This document shows, piece by piece, positions 6,367 to 14,216 of a stretch of 19,437 nucleotides of DNA. The translations under genes were made by a program, and so were the position numbers. The stretch lies in NCBI GenBank assembly GCA_964397995.1, contig CAYNLG010000071.1:1-19437 (forward strand), read 5' to 3'. Below the pieces are notes generated by a model. That model had not been told where the DNA came from, did no database searches, and saw only the letters and a list, made by a program, of their open reading frames with translations. Each line of letters opens with the position of its first letter. The first letter of the stretch is position 1. This stretch comes from CAYNLG01 sp964397995 (GTDB lineage: Bacteria > Planctomycetota > Phycisphaerae > FEN-1346).

Positions 6367-7491
6367 ATGAAGGCAATCTGTGACCGCGCGTCCCTGACCC
6401 ATTGGGTCCAGCTCGCTGCCGGCATCGCCTCGGCCCGGAGCCCCAAGCCGGCCTTGGCGTGCCTCCGCATCGAGGCCCGCCCCGACGGCATGACCCTCCT
6501 CGCGACCGACCTGGAGGTCGGCCTCCGCGTCTTCCTCGACAAGATGGAGGTCCAGGAAGCGGGCGTCGTCCTCATCCCCGCCGACCGCCTCAGCCGCATC
6601 CTCAGCGAACTCGATGCCGACCAGGTTACCCTGACCGGGACCGACCAGGACACCGAGATCGTCGCCCCCGGGTCCCGGTTCAAGGTCCTCGGCGACAACC
6701 CGGAAGACTTTCCGGAGGTGCCGGCGTTCCCCGAGAGCGGCGCGTTCCAGACCGGGGCTGAGGACCTCCAGGGCCTGATCCAGCGGACGGTCTTCGCGAC
6801 CGCCAAGGAAAACACGCGGTACGCGCTGAACGGCGTCCTCTGGGAGGCCGAGCAGACGAAGCTCACGCTCATCGCGACCGACGGCCGCCGCATGAGCGTC
6901 GTCCACGGCAAGTGCCAGGACGGCCCGGAGGCTAAGGTCTCGGCCATCGTCCCGAGCAAGGCCATGGGCCTGCTGGAGCGGTGCCTCGGGACCCTCGACG
7001 ACCCGAAGGCCGCGGTCCGCGTCGCCCTGGGCGAGAAGGACGCCCTTGTCGAGTCGCCCCCGGCCGAGGACGGGGCCACCTGGACCGTCTACTCGCGCCT
7101 CGTCGACGGCCACTTCCCGAAGTTCGAGGACGTCATCCCGAAGGACCTCGACAAGAAGGTCGACCTTCCGACCGAGGAGTTCACGCGGGCGGTGCGGCGG
7201 GCAGCGCTGCTGACGAACGAAGAGTCGCGCGGCATCCAACTGCGGTTCACGAGCGGTGAACTGGTCGTCTCCAGCCGCACCCCGGAGATGGGCGAGGCCG
7301 AAATCCGCATGCCCATTGAGTACGGCGACGAGGACCTCGAGATCGGCTTCAACCCGGCCTTCGTCCTCGACGCCGTCAAGGTCATGGACGCCGACGCGTG
7401 CCAGATCGCCCTGAAATCCTCGGCCAAGCCGGGCGTACTGACCGAGGGCAAGCTGTTCACGTACGTGCTGATGCCTGTGACGGTCGTCTGA
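6367..7491 (+). CDS. dnaN: DNA polymerase III sliding clamp, beta subunit
   Basis: The beta clamp is a ring-shaped dimer that tethers polymerase III to DNA. The 374-residue length and the three-repeat organisation fit the family. Recognisable segments are PALACLRIEA with LLATDLEVGLRV in domain 1, the NTRYALNGVLWE and TLIATDGRRMSV segments in domain 2, and FNPAFVLDAVKVM with a terminal YVLMPVTVV in domain 3. The ATG at 6367 is chosen because GGAGGA (6353-6358) precedes it with 8 nt spacing; the open frame continues upstream to 6289 without family similarity. It follows dnaA and precedes a DUF721 gene; recF, usually next, is absent. Confidence 0.95.
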   Translation: MKAICDRASLTHWVQLAAGIASARSPKPALACLRIEARPDGMTLLATDLEVGLRVFLDKMEVQEAGVVLIPADRLSRILSELDADQVTLTGTDQDTEIVAPGSRFKVLGDNPEDFPEVPAFPESGAFQTGAEDLQGLIQRTVFATAKENTRYALNGVLWEAEQTKLTLIATDGRRMSVVHGKCQDGPEAKVSAIVPSKAMGLLERCLGTLDDPKAAVRVALGEKDALVESPPAEDGATWTVYSRLVDGHFPKFEDVIPKDLDKKVDLPTEEFTRAVRRAALLTNEESRGIQLRFTSGELVVSSRTPEMGEAEIRMPIEYGDEDLEIGFNPAFVLDAVKVMDADACQIALKSSAKPGVLTEGKLFTYVLMPVTVV

Positions 7492-7534
7492 CGGCCCGGC
7501 GTGCTGGCGCGCGGCCGCGCCGAGGAACCCGCGG

Positions 7535-7882
7535 ATGCTGGACCCCCCGCCCGAGACGCCGAACGGGTCGCTCGCCCGCGCCGAGCCGATCGGCGAGGTG
7601 GTGCGGCGGCTGCTCCGGCGGCATGAGCTCGACCGGTGCTCGGACCGGGAGCGGGTCTGGCGGGCCTGGGAAGAGGTCGTCGGCCGCGACGCCGCCCACA
7701 CCGAGCTTGTGGGCCTGCAGCGGAACGTGGCGACGTTCCGGGTGGACTCCAGCCCGCTCCTGGCCGAGCTCAGCAGCTTCCGGAAGCAGGAGCTACTCGA
7801 GGGGCTGCGGGCCCGGGTGAAAAGCTACTTTGTGCGGGACCTGCGGTTCCGGCTCGAAAAGCGCCGGACGCCGGCCCCGTGA
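7535..7882 (+). CDS. dciA: DUF721 / DciA-like protein
   Basis: This 115-residue protein resembles the DUF721 family, whose DciA members act as replicative-helicase operators in bacteria lacking DnaC or DnaI loaders. Visible family features are an N-terminal helical segment GEVVRRLLRRHEL, a conserved Trp-rich part (RVWRAWEEVVG), and the beta-rich stretch NVATFRVDSSPLLAELSSFRKQ followed by a basic helix. The ATG follows GAGGAA (7522-7527) with 7 nt spacing. It sits 43 nt after dnaN and 27 nt before gyrB, a classic place for DUF721 genes. The family call is good; helicase-loading activity is inferred. Confidence 0.82.
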   Translation: MLDPPPETPNGSLARAEPIGEVVRRLLRRHELDRCSDRERVWRAWEEVVGRDAAHTELVGLQRNVATFRVDSSPLLAELSSFRKQELLEGLRARVKSYFVRDLRFRLEKRRTPAP

Positions 7883-7909
7883 ACCCTGACCGTAAGGAAG
7901 CAACCACGG

Positions 7910-10459
7910 ATGGCTAAGACGCAGTCGAGTTCCGGCAAGGACGGCGGCAAGAAACCCGCCAAGAAGAAGACCGCCGCCCGCAAGAAGACGCCCGCGAAGG
8001 GCGAGGCCCAGGCCAAGGGCGCCCCCCAGGGCGGGTACCGCGCTGACAGCATCAAGGTCATGAAGGGCCTCGAAGCCGTCCGCAAGCGGCCGGACATGTA
8101 CATCGGCGACCGGCACCAACGCGGCCTGCACCACCTCGTCTACGAGGTCGTCGACAACGCCATCGACGAGGCCATGGCCGGCTACTGCACCGACATCATC
8201 ATCACCGTCCACGCCGACGGCAGCATCAGCGTCGCCGACAACGGCCGCGGTTTCCCCGTGGACCTCCACCCCACCGAGAAGCTCCCCGGCGTCGAGGTCG
8301 CCCTGACGATGCTCCACGCGGGCGGCAAGTTCGACCACGACAGCTACAAGGTCAGCGGCGGCCTCCACGGCGTCGGCGTCAGCTGTGTCAACGCCCTCTC
8401 CGAGTGGCTCGAAGTCGAGGTCCGACGCGACGGCGACATCCACCGCATCGCCTTTGCGCGCGGCATCAAGACGCAGGACCTGAAGAAGGTCGGCACCACC
8501 AAGAAGACCGGGACCATCGTCTCGTTCCGGCCCGACCGCGAGATCTTCGCCGACCCCGTCTTCAAGTTCGAGATGCTCGAGGGCCGCCTCCGCGAGCTCG
8601 CGTACCTGAACCAGGGCGTCCACATCCGCCTCGTCGACGAACGCGACCAGCGCGAGGCCGACTTCCAGTACAAGGACGGCATCAAGGCCTTCGTCAAGCA
8701 CCTCAACGCCAACCACGACGCCGTCCACCGCGACATCGTCTACTACACCAACGATGACGAAGAGTCCGGCACCGAGGTCGAGGTCGCCCTCCAGTACACC
8801 GACGCCTTCAGCGAGAACATCCTCTGCTTCGCCAACAACATCAACACCCTCGAAGGCGGGACCCACCTGTCGGGCTTCAAGTCCGCCGTCACCCGGACCC
8901 TGAACTACTACGCCCGCAAGCAGAACCTCCTGAAGGGCGAGAAGTCCCCCTCCGGCGACGACCTCCGCGAGGGGCTGACCGCCGTCGTCAGCGTCCGCGT
9001 CCGCGACCCCCAGTTCGAGGGCCAGACCAAGACCAAGCTCTCCAACAGCGAGGTCGGCACCTTCGTCGAGACCGTCACCAACGAGATGCTCGGCCAGTAC
9101 CTGGAGGAGAACCCCTCGACCGCCAAGAAGATCGTCCAGAAGGCCGTCCAGGCCATGACCGCCCGCGAGGCCGCCCGCAAGGCCCGCGACCTCGTCCGAC
9201 GCAAGGGCGCCCTGGCCTCCGGCAACCTCCCCGGCAAGCTCCACGACTGCTCCGAACGCGACCCGGCCCTGTCGGAAATCTTCCTCGTCGAGGGCGACTC
9301 CGCCGGCGGCAGCGCCAAGCAGGGACGCGACCGCCGGACCCAGGCCATCCTGGCGCTGCGCGGCAAGATTCTGAACGTCGAGAAGGCCCGCATCGACAAG
9401 ATGCTCGCCCACGAGGACATCGCGACCATCATCTCCGCCCTCGGCACCGGCATCGGCTCCGACGACTTCGACGTCGAGCGGGCCCGCTACCACAAGATTA
9501 TCATCATGACCGATGCCGACGTCGACGGGTCCCACATCCGGACCCTCCTGCTGACCTTCTTCTACCGGCACATGGTCGAGCTGATCCGCGCCGGGTACCT
9601 CTACGTCGCCCAGCCGCCGCTCTACCGCGTTCGCCGCAAGAGCCGCGAACAGTACGTCCAGAGCGACCGCGAAATGCGGATGACCCTCCTGCGCCTGGGC
9701 CTGGAGGGCGCGACCCTGCGCCTCAACCCGCCGCCCGAGTCCCACAAGAAGCCCGTCGAGCTCGGCGGCGCAAAGCTCGAAGAGCTGGCCCTCATCCTCG
9801 CCGACGCCGAGGAACTCGTCCGCACCGTCGAACGCCTCGGCGTCACCTGGGAAGAGTTCCTGGCCCAGCGCGACAAGGCCGGCAAGTTCCCGATCTGGAC
9901 CCTCCGCACCCCGAACGGCCTCACCTTCTTCCATACCGAGGCCGAGGCCAACAAGGCCGTCAAGGCCCTCGCCAAGGAAGAGAAGGAGCGGACCGGGGAG
10001 GAACCCGACGAGGACGACCTGCCGGAGCCCGAGGAACTCTTCGGCATCAAGGAACTGAACCGCCTCGCCGGCAAGCTGGAGACGCGCGGCCTGGCGATCG
10101 AGGACTGGTACCTGGAGGCCGAGCAGCAGCTCGGCGACGAGGCGATCTACACGCGGTTCACCCTGATTGCCGACGGCGACGAGATCCCCGTGGCCGGCGT
10201 CTCCGACGTCCTGCCCTCCGTCCGCCGCGTCGGCCAGAAGGGCATGGACATCCAGCGGTTCAAGGGCCTCGGCGAGATGAACGCCGAGCAGCTCTGGGAG
10301 ACGACGATGGACCCCGCGAGGCGAACGCTGAAGCGGGTGCTCGTCGAGGACGCCGCCCAGGCCGAAGAGATGTTCAGCGTGCTGATGGGCTCGGGCGTCG
10401 CCCCGCGGCGGGAGTTCATCGAGCGCCACGCCCTGGAGGTCCGGAACCTGGACGTGTAG
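7910..10459 (+). CDS. gyrB: DNA gyrase subunit B
   Basis: GyrB provides the ATPase and part of the cleavage centre of gyrase, which introduces negative supercoils. A Lys/Ala-rich extension of about 42 residues precedes the core, which starts near ADSIKVMKGLEAVRKRPDMY. The GHKL ATPase motifs are VYEVVDNAIDEAMAG (about 76-90), DNGRGFPVDLHP and GGLHGVGVSCVNALS. The TOPRIM domain has EGDSAGGSA (about 460) and DADVDGSHI (about 534). The C-terminal tail contains QRFKGLGEMN. Between TOPRIM and tail is an insert of about 160-170 residues like that of Gram-negative GyrB, which explains the 849-residue length. AAGGAAG (7894-7900) precedes the ATG. It closes the dnaA-dnaN-dciA-gyrB cluster; gyrA is not in the window. 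The GyrB rather than ParE call rests on length and context. Confidence 0.95.
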   Translation: MAKTQSSSGKDGGKKPAKKKTAARKKTPAKGEAQAKGAPQGGYRADSIKVMKGLEAVRKRPDMYIGDRHQRGLHHLVYEVVDNAIDEAMAGYCTDIIITVHADGSISVADNGRGFPVDLHPTEKLPGVEVALTMLHAGGKFDHDSYKVSGGLHGVGVSCVNALSEWLEVEVRRDGDIHRIAFARGIKTQDLKKVGTTKKTGTIVSFRPDREIFADPVFKFEMLEGRLRELAYLNQGVHIRLVDERDQREADFQYKDGIKAFVKHLNANHDAVHRDIVYYTNDDEESGTEVEVALQYTDAFSENILCFANNINTLEGGTHLSGFKSAVTRTLNYYARKQNLLKGEKSPSGDDLREGLTAVVSVRVRDPQFEGQTKTKLSNSEVGTFVETVTNEMLGQYLEENPSTAKKIVQKAVQAMTAREAARKARDLVRRKGALASGNLPGKLHDCSERDPALSEIFLVEGDSAGGSAKQGRDRRTQAILALRGKILNVEKARIDKMLAHEDIATIISALGTGIGSDDFDVERARYHKIIIMTDADVDGSHIRTLLLTFFYRHMVELIRAGYLYVAQPPLYRVRRKSREQYVQSDREMRMTLLRLGLEGATLRLNPPPESHKKPVELGGAKLEELALILADAEELVRTVERLGVTWEEFLAQRDKAGKFPIWTLRTPNGLTFFHTEAEANKAVKALAKEEKERTGEEPDEDDLPEPEELFGIKELNRLAGKLETRGLAIEDWYLEAEQQLGDEAIYTRFTLIADGDEIPVAGVSDVLPSVRRVGQKGMDIQRFKGLGEMNAEQLWETTMDPARRTLKRVLVEDAAQAEEMFSVLMGSGVAPRREFIERHALEVRNLDV

Positions 10460-10460
10460 G

Positions 10461-10484
10461 CCCGGCGGCCCGGCAGCCGCCGGG
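10461..10484 (+). terminator. GC-rich hairpin directly after gyrB
   Basis: CCCGGCGGC (10461-10469) and GCCGCCGGG (10476-10484) form a perfect 9-bp stem with a 6-nt loop, starting one base after the gyrB stop codon. No U-tract follows, so it may be a weak or protein-dependent terminator or a 3'-end stabiliser. Confidence 0.45.
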
Positions 10485-10736
10485 GGCCGGGCGTGCAGCC
10501 GTTCGGGCCGTTGTGCCCCGGAGCCCCAAGGCACGCGCATCGCAAGCGTTAGCCGCATCGCTGGCGACGCGCCCGGCGCGCCGCGGCCGACGCCCTTGGC
10601 GTGAAGCGCACCCTCGTGACGTGAGCCATCGGCCGGCCTCCGTTGGTGCACCGTAGTTGGTGTGAATGGTGGGAGGCGGCGGGCAGGCGGTTGCGAGGCG
10701 CGGGGGGGGGGCGTAGGATGGCGGCGGAGAGACGCC
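10485..10736 (+). other. non-coding gap between gyrB and the next gene
   Basis: No gene is visible. CGCATCGC occurs twice 18 nt apart (10536-10543, 10554-10561) and a small hairpin ACGCC-CTT-GGCGT lies at 10590-10602. A candidate promoter (10691-10719) lies near the right end. The strand bias of G and C also changes around here (see findings). Confidence 0.4.
10691..10719 (+). promoter_or_regulatory. candidate promoter with a G10 tract in its spacer
   Basis: TTGCGA (10691-10696) and TAGGAT (10714-10719), each four of six to consensus, are separated by 17 bp that include ten consecutive G residues (10702-10711). Transcription would start close to the GGAGAGAC ribosome-binding site of the next gene. 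Confidence 0.35.
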
Positions 10737-11711
10737 ATGGGCGCGCCGGTCCTCGTTGTGATGCTGCTGCTCGGCACGCACGGCCTCGCGGCCGGTGCGG
10801 GGGCGGGCGGTGCGCCCGGGCAGGCGGGGATTGAAGATCTGAGATTTGAGATGTCGGAGGACAGAACGGCAGGCGGCCAACGGCAGAACAGCATTTCAAA
10901 TCGCATGTCTGAGATTTCAGAGAACAACAAAGAGGCAACAAAAACACAAAGAGGCGCAATGGCGGCATCGGGCGCGGCAACCGCGGTGGACGGCGGGGCC
11001 GACGGCGATGCGGGGGAATCCGGGGCGCCCGGCATCAGCTATATCGACTGCGAAGACGACGAGGCGGACGAGGGGGCGGACCCGGGCGCGGGCGCCGATG
11101 GGGGCGGCGCAAGAGGCGGCGGCGACGAAGGCCAGGACGAGGGCGACGGTGGGGCGCTGGCGGCGAGTCCGTTCGGGGCCACGGGCCTGGGGGGGCGGAA
11201 GGACGCGGTGCCGGGCGCGATCACCCTCTCGGACGGGCGGGTCCTGCCCGGGCGCATCTACACGACACGGGCGAAGCGGCTGAAGGTCTTCAACTTGGCC
11301 GAGCAGCGGTACGAGTACGTGCCGGTGCCGGCGTGTGTGCGGATCGAGGCCGTCGTCGAGTGGGAGCGGATCGACCGCGAGTGGCGGTTCAAGGAGGCCG
11401 GCAACCCGGAGAAGGTTTACACCGGCCGCACGTACCCGCTGCGGATGCTGGCGTGGCGGCTGACGCTGCGGAACGGGCACCAGATCACCGGGCACATTCT
11501 GGGCCAGCCGCTGTACGTGACGGAGGGGGGCGCGGCGGAGCGGTGGATTCTGCACGCGCGGCACAAGGGGCCGATGGGGGGGAGCCTGGAAGCCCTGACG
11601 TACATCCGGCGGGTGGACCTGGGGCGGGCGGCGCAGGCGGCGGCGCGGGCCGAGGGGGCCGGCGCGGGCGACACAGAGGAGAAAATTACGCATGACGCAC
11701 CTGTACATTGA
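10737..11711 (+). CDS. secreted protein of unknown function
   Basis: I do not recognise a named family. The ATG at 10737, preceded by GGAGA, begins a good signal peptide (MGAPVLVVMLLLGTHGLAAG), so the 324-residue product should be exported. The N-terminal half to about residue 150 is low-complexity and acidic, with a segment (about 32-73) encoded by AT-richer DNA that looks like an inserted repeat. The conserved-looking part is about 155-300 and contains ITLSDGRVLPGRIYTT, RYEYVPV, VEWERIDREWRFKEAG, KVYTGRTYPLRM and NGHQITGHILGQPLYV. I associate this beta-rich pattern with hypothetical secreted proteins of planctomycetes, from memory only. The end overlaps larC by 20 nt, so the two are probably co-translated. 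No catalytic motif is evident. Confidence 0.7.
   Translation: MGAPVLVVMLLLGTHGLAAGAGAGGAPGQAGIEDLRFEMSEDRTAGGQRQNSISNRMSEISENNKEATKTQRGAMAASGAATAVDGGADGDAGESGAPGISYIDCEDDEADEGADPGAGADGGGARGGGDEGQDEGDGGALAASPFGATGLGGRKDAVPGAITLSDGRVLPGRIYTTRAKRLKVFNLAEQRYEYVPVPACVRIEAVVEWERIDREWRFKEAGNPEKVYTGRTYPLRMLAWRLTLRNGHQITGHILGQPLYVTEGGAAERWILHARHKGPMGGSLEALTYIRRVDLGRAAQAAARAEGAGAGDTEEKITHDAPVH
10830..10955. repeat. AT-richer repeat-like insertion inside a coding region
   Basis: About 46% GC by hand count over 125 nt, against roughly 75% on either side. It contains an inverted repeat (GATTTGAGATG 10843-10853 with CATTTCAAATC 10892-10902, 10 of 11 pairs), a near-direct repeat TCTGAGATTT(G/C)AGA (10838-10851, 10908-10921), and a second unit with ACAAAGAGGC twice at a 19-nt period (10927-10936, 10946-10955). 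It looks like two dispersed intergenic repeat types joined together. The reading frame passes through it without a stop. Confidence 0.6.
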
Positions 11712-12897
11712 TCCGTGTGGCGGCTGCGCCGGCGACATGTTGCTCGGGGCCCTGGTGGACGCGGGGGCGGACGCGGAGGCCCTCGCGGGGGCGCTGGCGA
11801 CGTTGCCCGTCGCGGGGTACACGCTGGAGACGGGGCGTGTGCGGCGGGGGGCGCTCGACGCGGTGCGGCTGGAGGTGCGGCTGGACCCGGCGACCGAGCA
11901 GCCGCACCGGCACCTGCGGCACATCGTGGAGATTCTGGACGGGGCGGCCTTGCCGGGCGAGGCGGCGGCGCGGGCGAAGGCCGTGTTCGGGCGGCTGGCC
12001 GCGGCGGAAGCGACGGTTCACGGGACGACGCCGGAGAAGGTGCATTTCCACGAGGTCGGGGCAGTGGATTCGATCGTGGACATCGTGGGCGTGTGCGTGG
12101 CGCTGGAACTGTTGGGGGTGCGGCACGTGACGGCGGGGCCGACGCTGACGGGGTCGGGGTTGGTGGCGATGGCGCACGGGCGGTTGCCGGTGCCGGCGCC
12201 GGCGACGCTGGAGCTGCTGAAGGGGGTGCCGACGCGGCCGTCGGAGGAGCAAGGGGAGCGGACGACGCCCACGGGGGCGGCGCTGCTGGCGACACTGGCG
12301 GAGGCCTTCGGCCCGCTGCCGCCCATGACCGTCCGGGCGGTCGGGTACGGGGCGGGGGCACGCGAGGGCGGGGCCGTGCCGAACGTGACGCGGGTCGTCC
12401 TGGGCGACGCGGCCGCGCCGGACGCCGGGGCGCACGCGGGCGGCGAGGCGGCGGTGCTGATCGAGACGAACCTGGACGACACGACGGGCGAGTTGCTGGC
12501 GGCGGCGGCGGAGGCTATGCGCGAGGCCGGGGCGCTGGACGTCTGGCTGGTGCCGATCCAGATGAAGAAGGGGCGGCCGGGGGTGCTGGTCTCGGCGCTC
12601 GCGGCCCCGGACCGGGCGGCCGCGGTCGAGGCGGCCCTCTTTGCCGCGACGCCGACGTTCGGGGTGCGGCGGACGCGGGTGGAGCGGACGTGCCTGGGCC
12701 GGTCGCACGAGACGGTCGAGACGCCATACGGGCCGGTGCGGGTGAAGGTGGGGGTGCGGCCGTCGGGGCCGGCGGTGCGGCAGCCGGAATACGAGGATTG
12801 CCGTCGTGCGGCGGAGGCGGCGGGGGCGGCCGTGCGGGACGTGTACGAGGCGGCGCGCGTGGCCGCGGCCCGGGCGGCCGCCGAGGAGGACGCGTGA
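11692..12897 (+). CDS. larC: LarC-like nickel-pincer cofactor biosynthesis protein (nickel insertion)
   Basis: LarC inserts nickel into the pyridinium bis-thiocarboxylate intermediate to complete the cofactor of lactate racemase and related enzymes, in a CTP-dependent reaction. Family features (formerly DUF111) are the N-terminal YIDPCGGCAGDMLLGALVDA, the motif VHFHEVGAVDSIVDIVG (about 118-134), the PVPAPATLELLKGVP and TPTGAALLATLA segments, and the second-half IETNLDDTTGELL and RVERTCLGRSHETV. The 401-residue ORF is continuous, unlike the programmed-frameshift larC1/larC2 of Lactobacillus. The ATG follows GAGGAG (11676-11681) and overlaps the upstream gene by 20 nt; the stop overlaps the GTG of the next gene. 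LarB, LarE and LarA are not in the window, so the client enzyme is unknown. Confidence 0.9.
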   Translation: MTHLYIDPCGGCAGDMLLGALVDAGADAEALAGALATLPVAGYTLETGRVRRGALDAVRLEVRLDPATEQPHRHLRHIVEILDGAALPGEAAARAKAVFGRLAAAEATVHGTTPEKVHFHEVGAVDSIVDIVGVCVALELLGVRHVTAGPTLTGSGLVAMAHGRLPVPAPATLELLKGVPTRPSEEQGERTTPTGAALLATLAEAFGPLPPMTVRAVGYGAGAREGGAVPNVTRVVLGDAAAPDAGAHAGGEAAVLIETNLDDTTGELLAAAAEAMREAGALDVWLVPIQMKKGRPGVLVSALAAPDRAAAVEAALFAATPTFGVRRTRVERTCLGRSHETVETPYGPVRVKVGVRPSGPAVRQPEYEDCRRAAEAAGAAVRDVYEAARVAAARAAAEEDA

Positions 12898-14174
12898 GCG
12901 CGCTGTGGGCCGTCACCTGCGGGCTCATCGCCGCCGTCGCCGCCGTCTGGGCGTACCGGCTGCGGCTGATGGCGACGGGGCGCGGCCAGGGGTATGTGCT
13001 GAACGCGGCGAGTTACCGGGACCTGGCCGGGGCGGGCCGGGTGTCGGTGATCCTGCCGGCGAAGGACGAGGAGGCGAACCTGGAGGCGGCGCTGGCGACG
13101 GTGCTGGCCCAGGACTACCCGGACCTGGAGGTGATCGTCGTCGACGACCGGTCGTCGGACGCGACGGCGGCGCTGGCGGACGCGGCCGCGGCGGCGGACG
13201 AGCGGGTGCGGGCCGTGCACGTCGAGGCCCTGCCCGAGGGCTGGTTCGGCAAACCGCATGCCATGCACGTCGGGGAGGCCGAGGCCACGGGCGACTGGCT
13301 GCTCTTCGTCGATGCCGATTGCCGACAGGCCCCGCACAGCGTCCGGGCGGGCATGGGCCTGTGCGAGGCCGAGGGCGGCGACATGCTCAGCCTGTGGCCG
13401 CTGCTGGAGCTCAAGAGTTTCTGGGAGCGGGCGGTCCAGCCGGTGGCCGGGTCGGTGCTGGTGGCCTGGTTCCGGCCGCAATGGGTGAACGACCCCGGGC
13501 GGCGGACGGCGTTTGCGAACGGGCAGTATATTTTGGTTCGGCGGAGCGTGTACGAGGCGGTGGGCGGGCACGCGTCGGTCGCGAACGAGCTGGTCGAGGA
13601 CATCGCGCTGGCGCGGCGGGTCAAGGCGGCGGGGCACCGGTTGCTGAACGCCGTCGGCGAGGACCTCTTCACGACGCGCATGTACGCCGGGCTGGCGGCG
13701 ATGTGGCGGGGGTGGACGCGGATTTACGCGGGGGCGTTCCGGCGGCCGGCGGCCATCGGGGCGACGATGGTCATGACGCTGGTGTTCACGCTGGGGCCGT
13801 GGCTCGCGCTCGCGGGGTCGGCGGCGGCGACGGCGGCGGGGGTCGGGGGGCTGTGGGCGCCGGCGGCGATGGGCGTGAGCCTGGCGGCCGTGGGGCTGAT
13901 GCTCGGGGCCATGCGCCTCCTGTTCAAGTTCAGCCGCGCCAACCCCTGGTACCTCGTCTTTTACCCGCTGGCGGTGGCGGTGGTGCTGGGGTTCCAGGCG
14001 ACGGCCCTCGTGCGGGCCGCGGGCGTGGGGAGCGTGGAGTGGCGCGGGACGCGGTACCGCGGGGGACGGGTCGTCGGGGCGGAGACGGCGGGCGCCGCCG
14101 CGGGGGGCGGCGCGGCGGCGGATGAGGCGGCGGCGCGAGCGGGCGAAGAAGGCGACACGCGGGAACGCGGCTGA
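12894..14174 (+). CDS. family 2 membrane glycosyltransferase (HpnB/CrtQ-like)
   Basis: A GT-A fold glycosyltransferase that would transfer a sugar from a nucleotide donor to a lipid or other membrane acceptor. The protein has an N-terminal membrane anchor (about 2-20), then VSVILPAKDEEANLEAALAT, VDDRSSDAT, the DXD-type FVDADC (about 138), an acceptor-side NGQYILVRR and LVEDIALARR (about 233), and about three C-terminal membrane helices. The order resembles hopene-associated HpnB and carotenoid-type CrtQ transferases, but no hopanoid or carotenoid gene is nearby. The GTG start is chosen because it overlaps the larC stop (GTGA arrangement), follows GAGGAGGA, and is directly followed by the anchor helix. 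The open frame further upstream lies inside larC and is an artefact. The Ala/Gly-rich C-terminal tail is probably disordered. It has 426 residues and strong G-strand bias. Confidence 0.82.
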   Translation: MSALWAVTCGLIAAVAAVWAYRLRLMATGRGQGYVLNAASYRDLAGAGRVSVILPAKDEEANLEAALATVLAQDYPDLEVIVVDDRSSDATAALADAAAAADERVRAVHVEALPEGWFGKPHAMHVGEAEATGDWLLFVDADCRQAPHSVRAGMGLCEAEGGDMLSLWPLLELKSFWERAVQPVAGSVLVAWFRPQWVNDPGRRTAFANGQYILVRRSVYEAVGGHASVANELVEDIALARRVKAAGHRLLNAVGEDLFTTRMYAGLAAMWRGWTRIYAGAFRRPAAIGATMVMTLVFTLGPWLALAGSAAATAAGVGGLWAPAAMGVSLAAVGLMLGAMRLLFKFSRANPWYLVFYPLAVAVVLGFQATALVRAAGVGSVEWRGTRYRGGRVVGAETAGAAAGGGAAADEAAARAGEEGDTRERG

Positions 14175-14216
14175 CTCGTACAAGTTTCTGGACCTGCCTT
14201 GAGAGAGGGGACCGTG

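Noticed and set aside
10461..10484. Strong intrinsic terminator after gyrB
   Set aside because: The stem is perfect but no U-tract follows, so I keep it only as a low-confidence terminator-like hairpin.
7793..11035. 1080-residue open frame on the minus strand
   Set aside because: It is antisense to gyrB and consists of Val/Gly/Asp/Leu-rich sequence with no family features; a shadow ORF.
11715..12893. N-terminal extension of the glycosyltransferase through the larC region
   Set aside because: The residues are Gly/Arg/Ala repeats from the wrong frame of larC; the real start is the GTG overlapping the larC stop.
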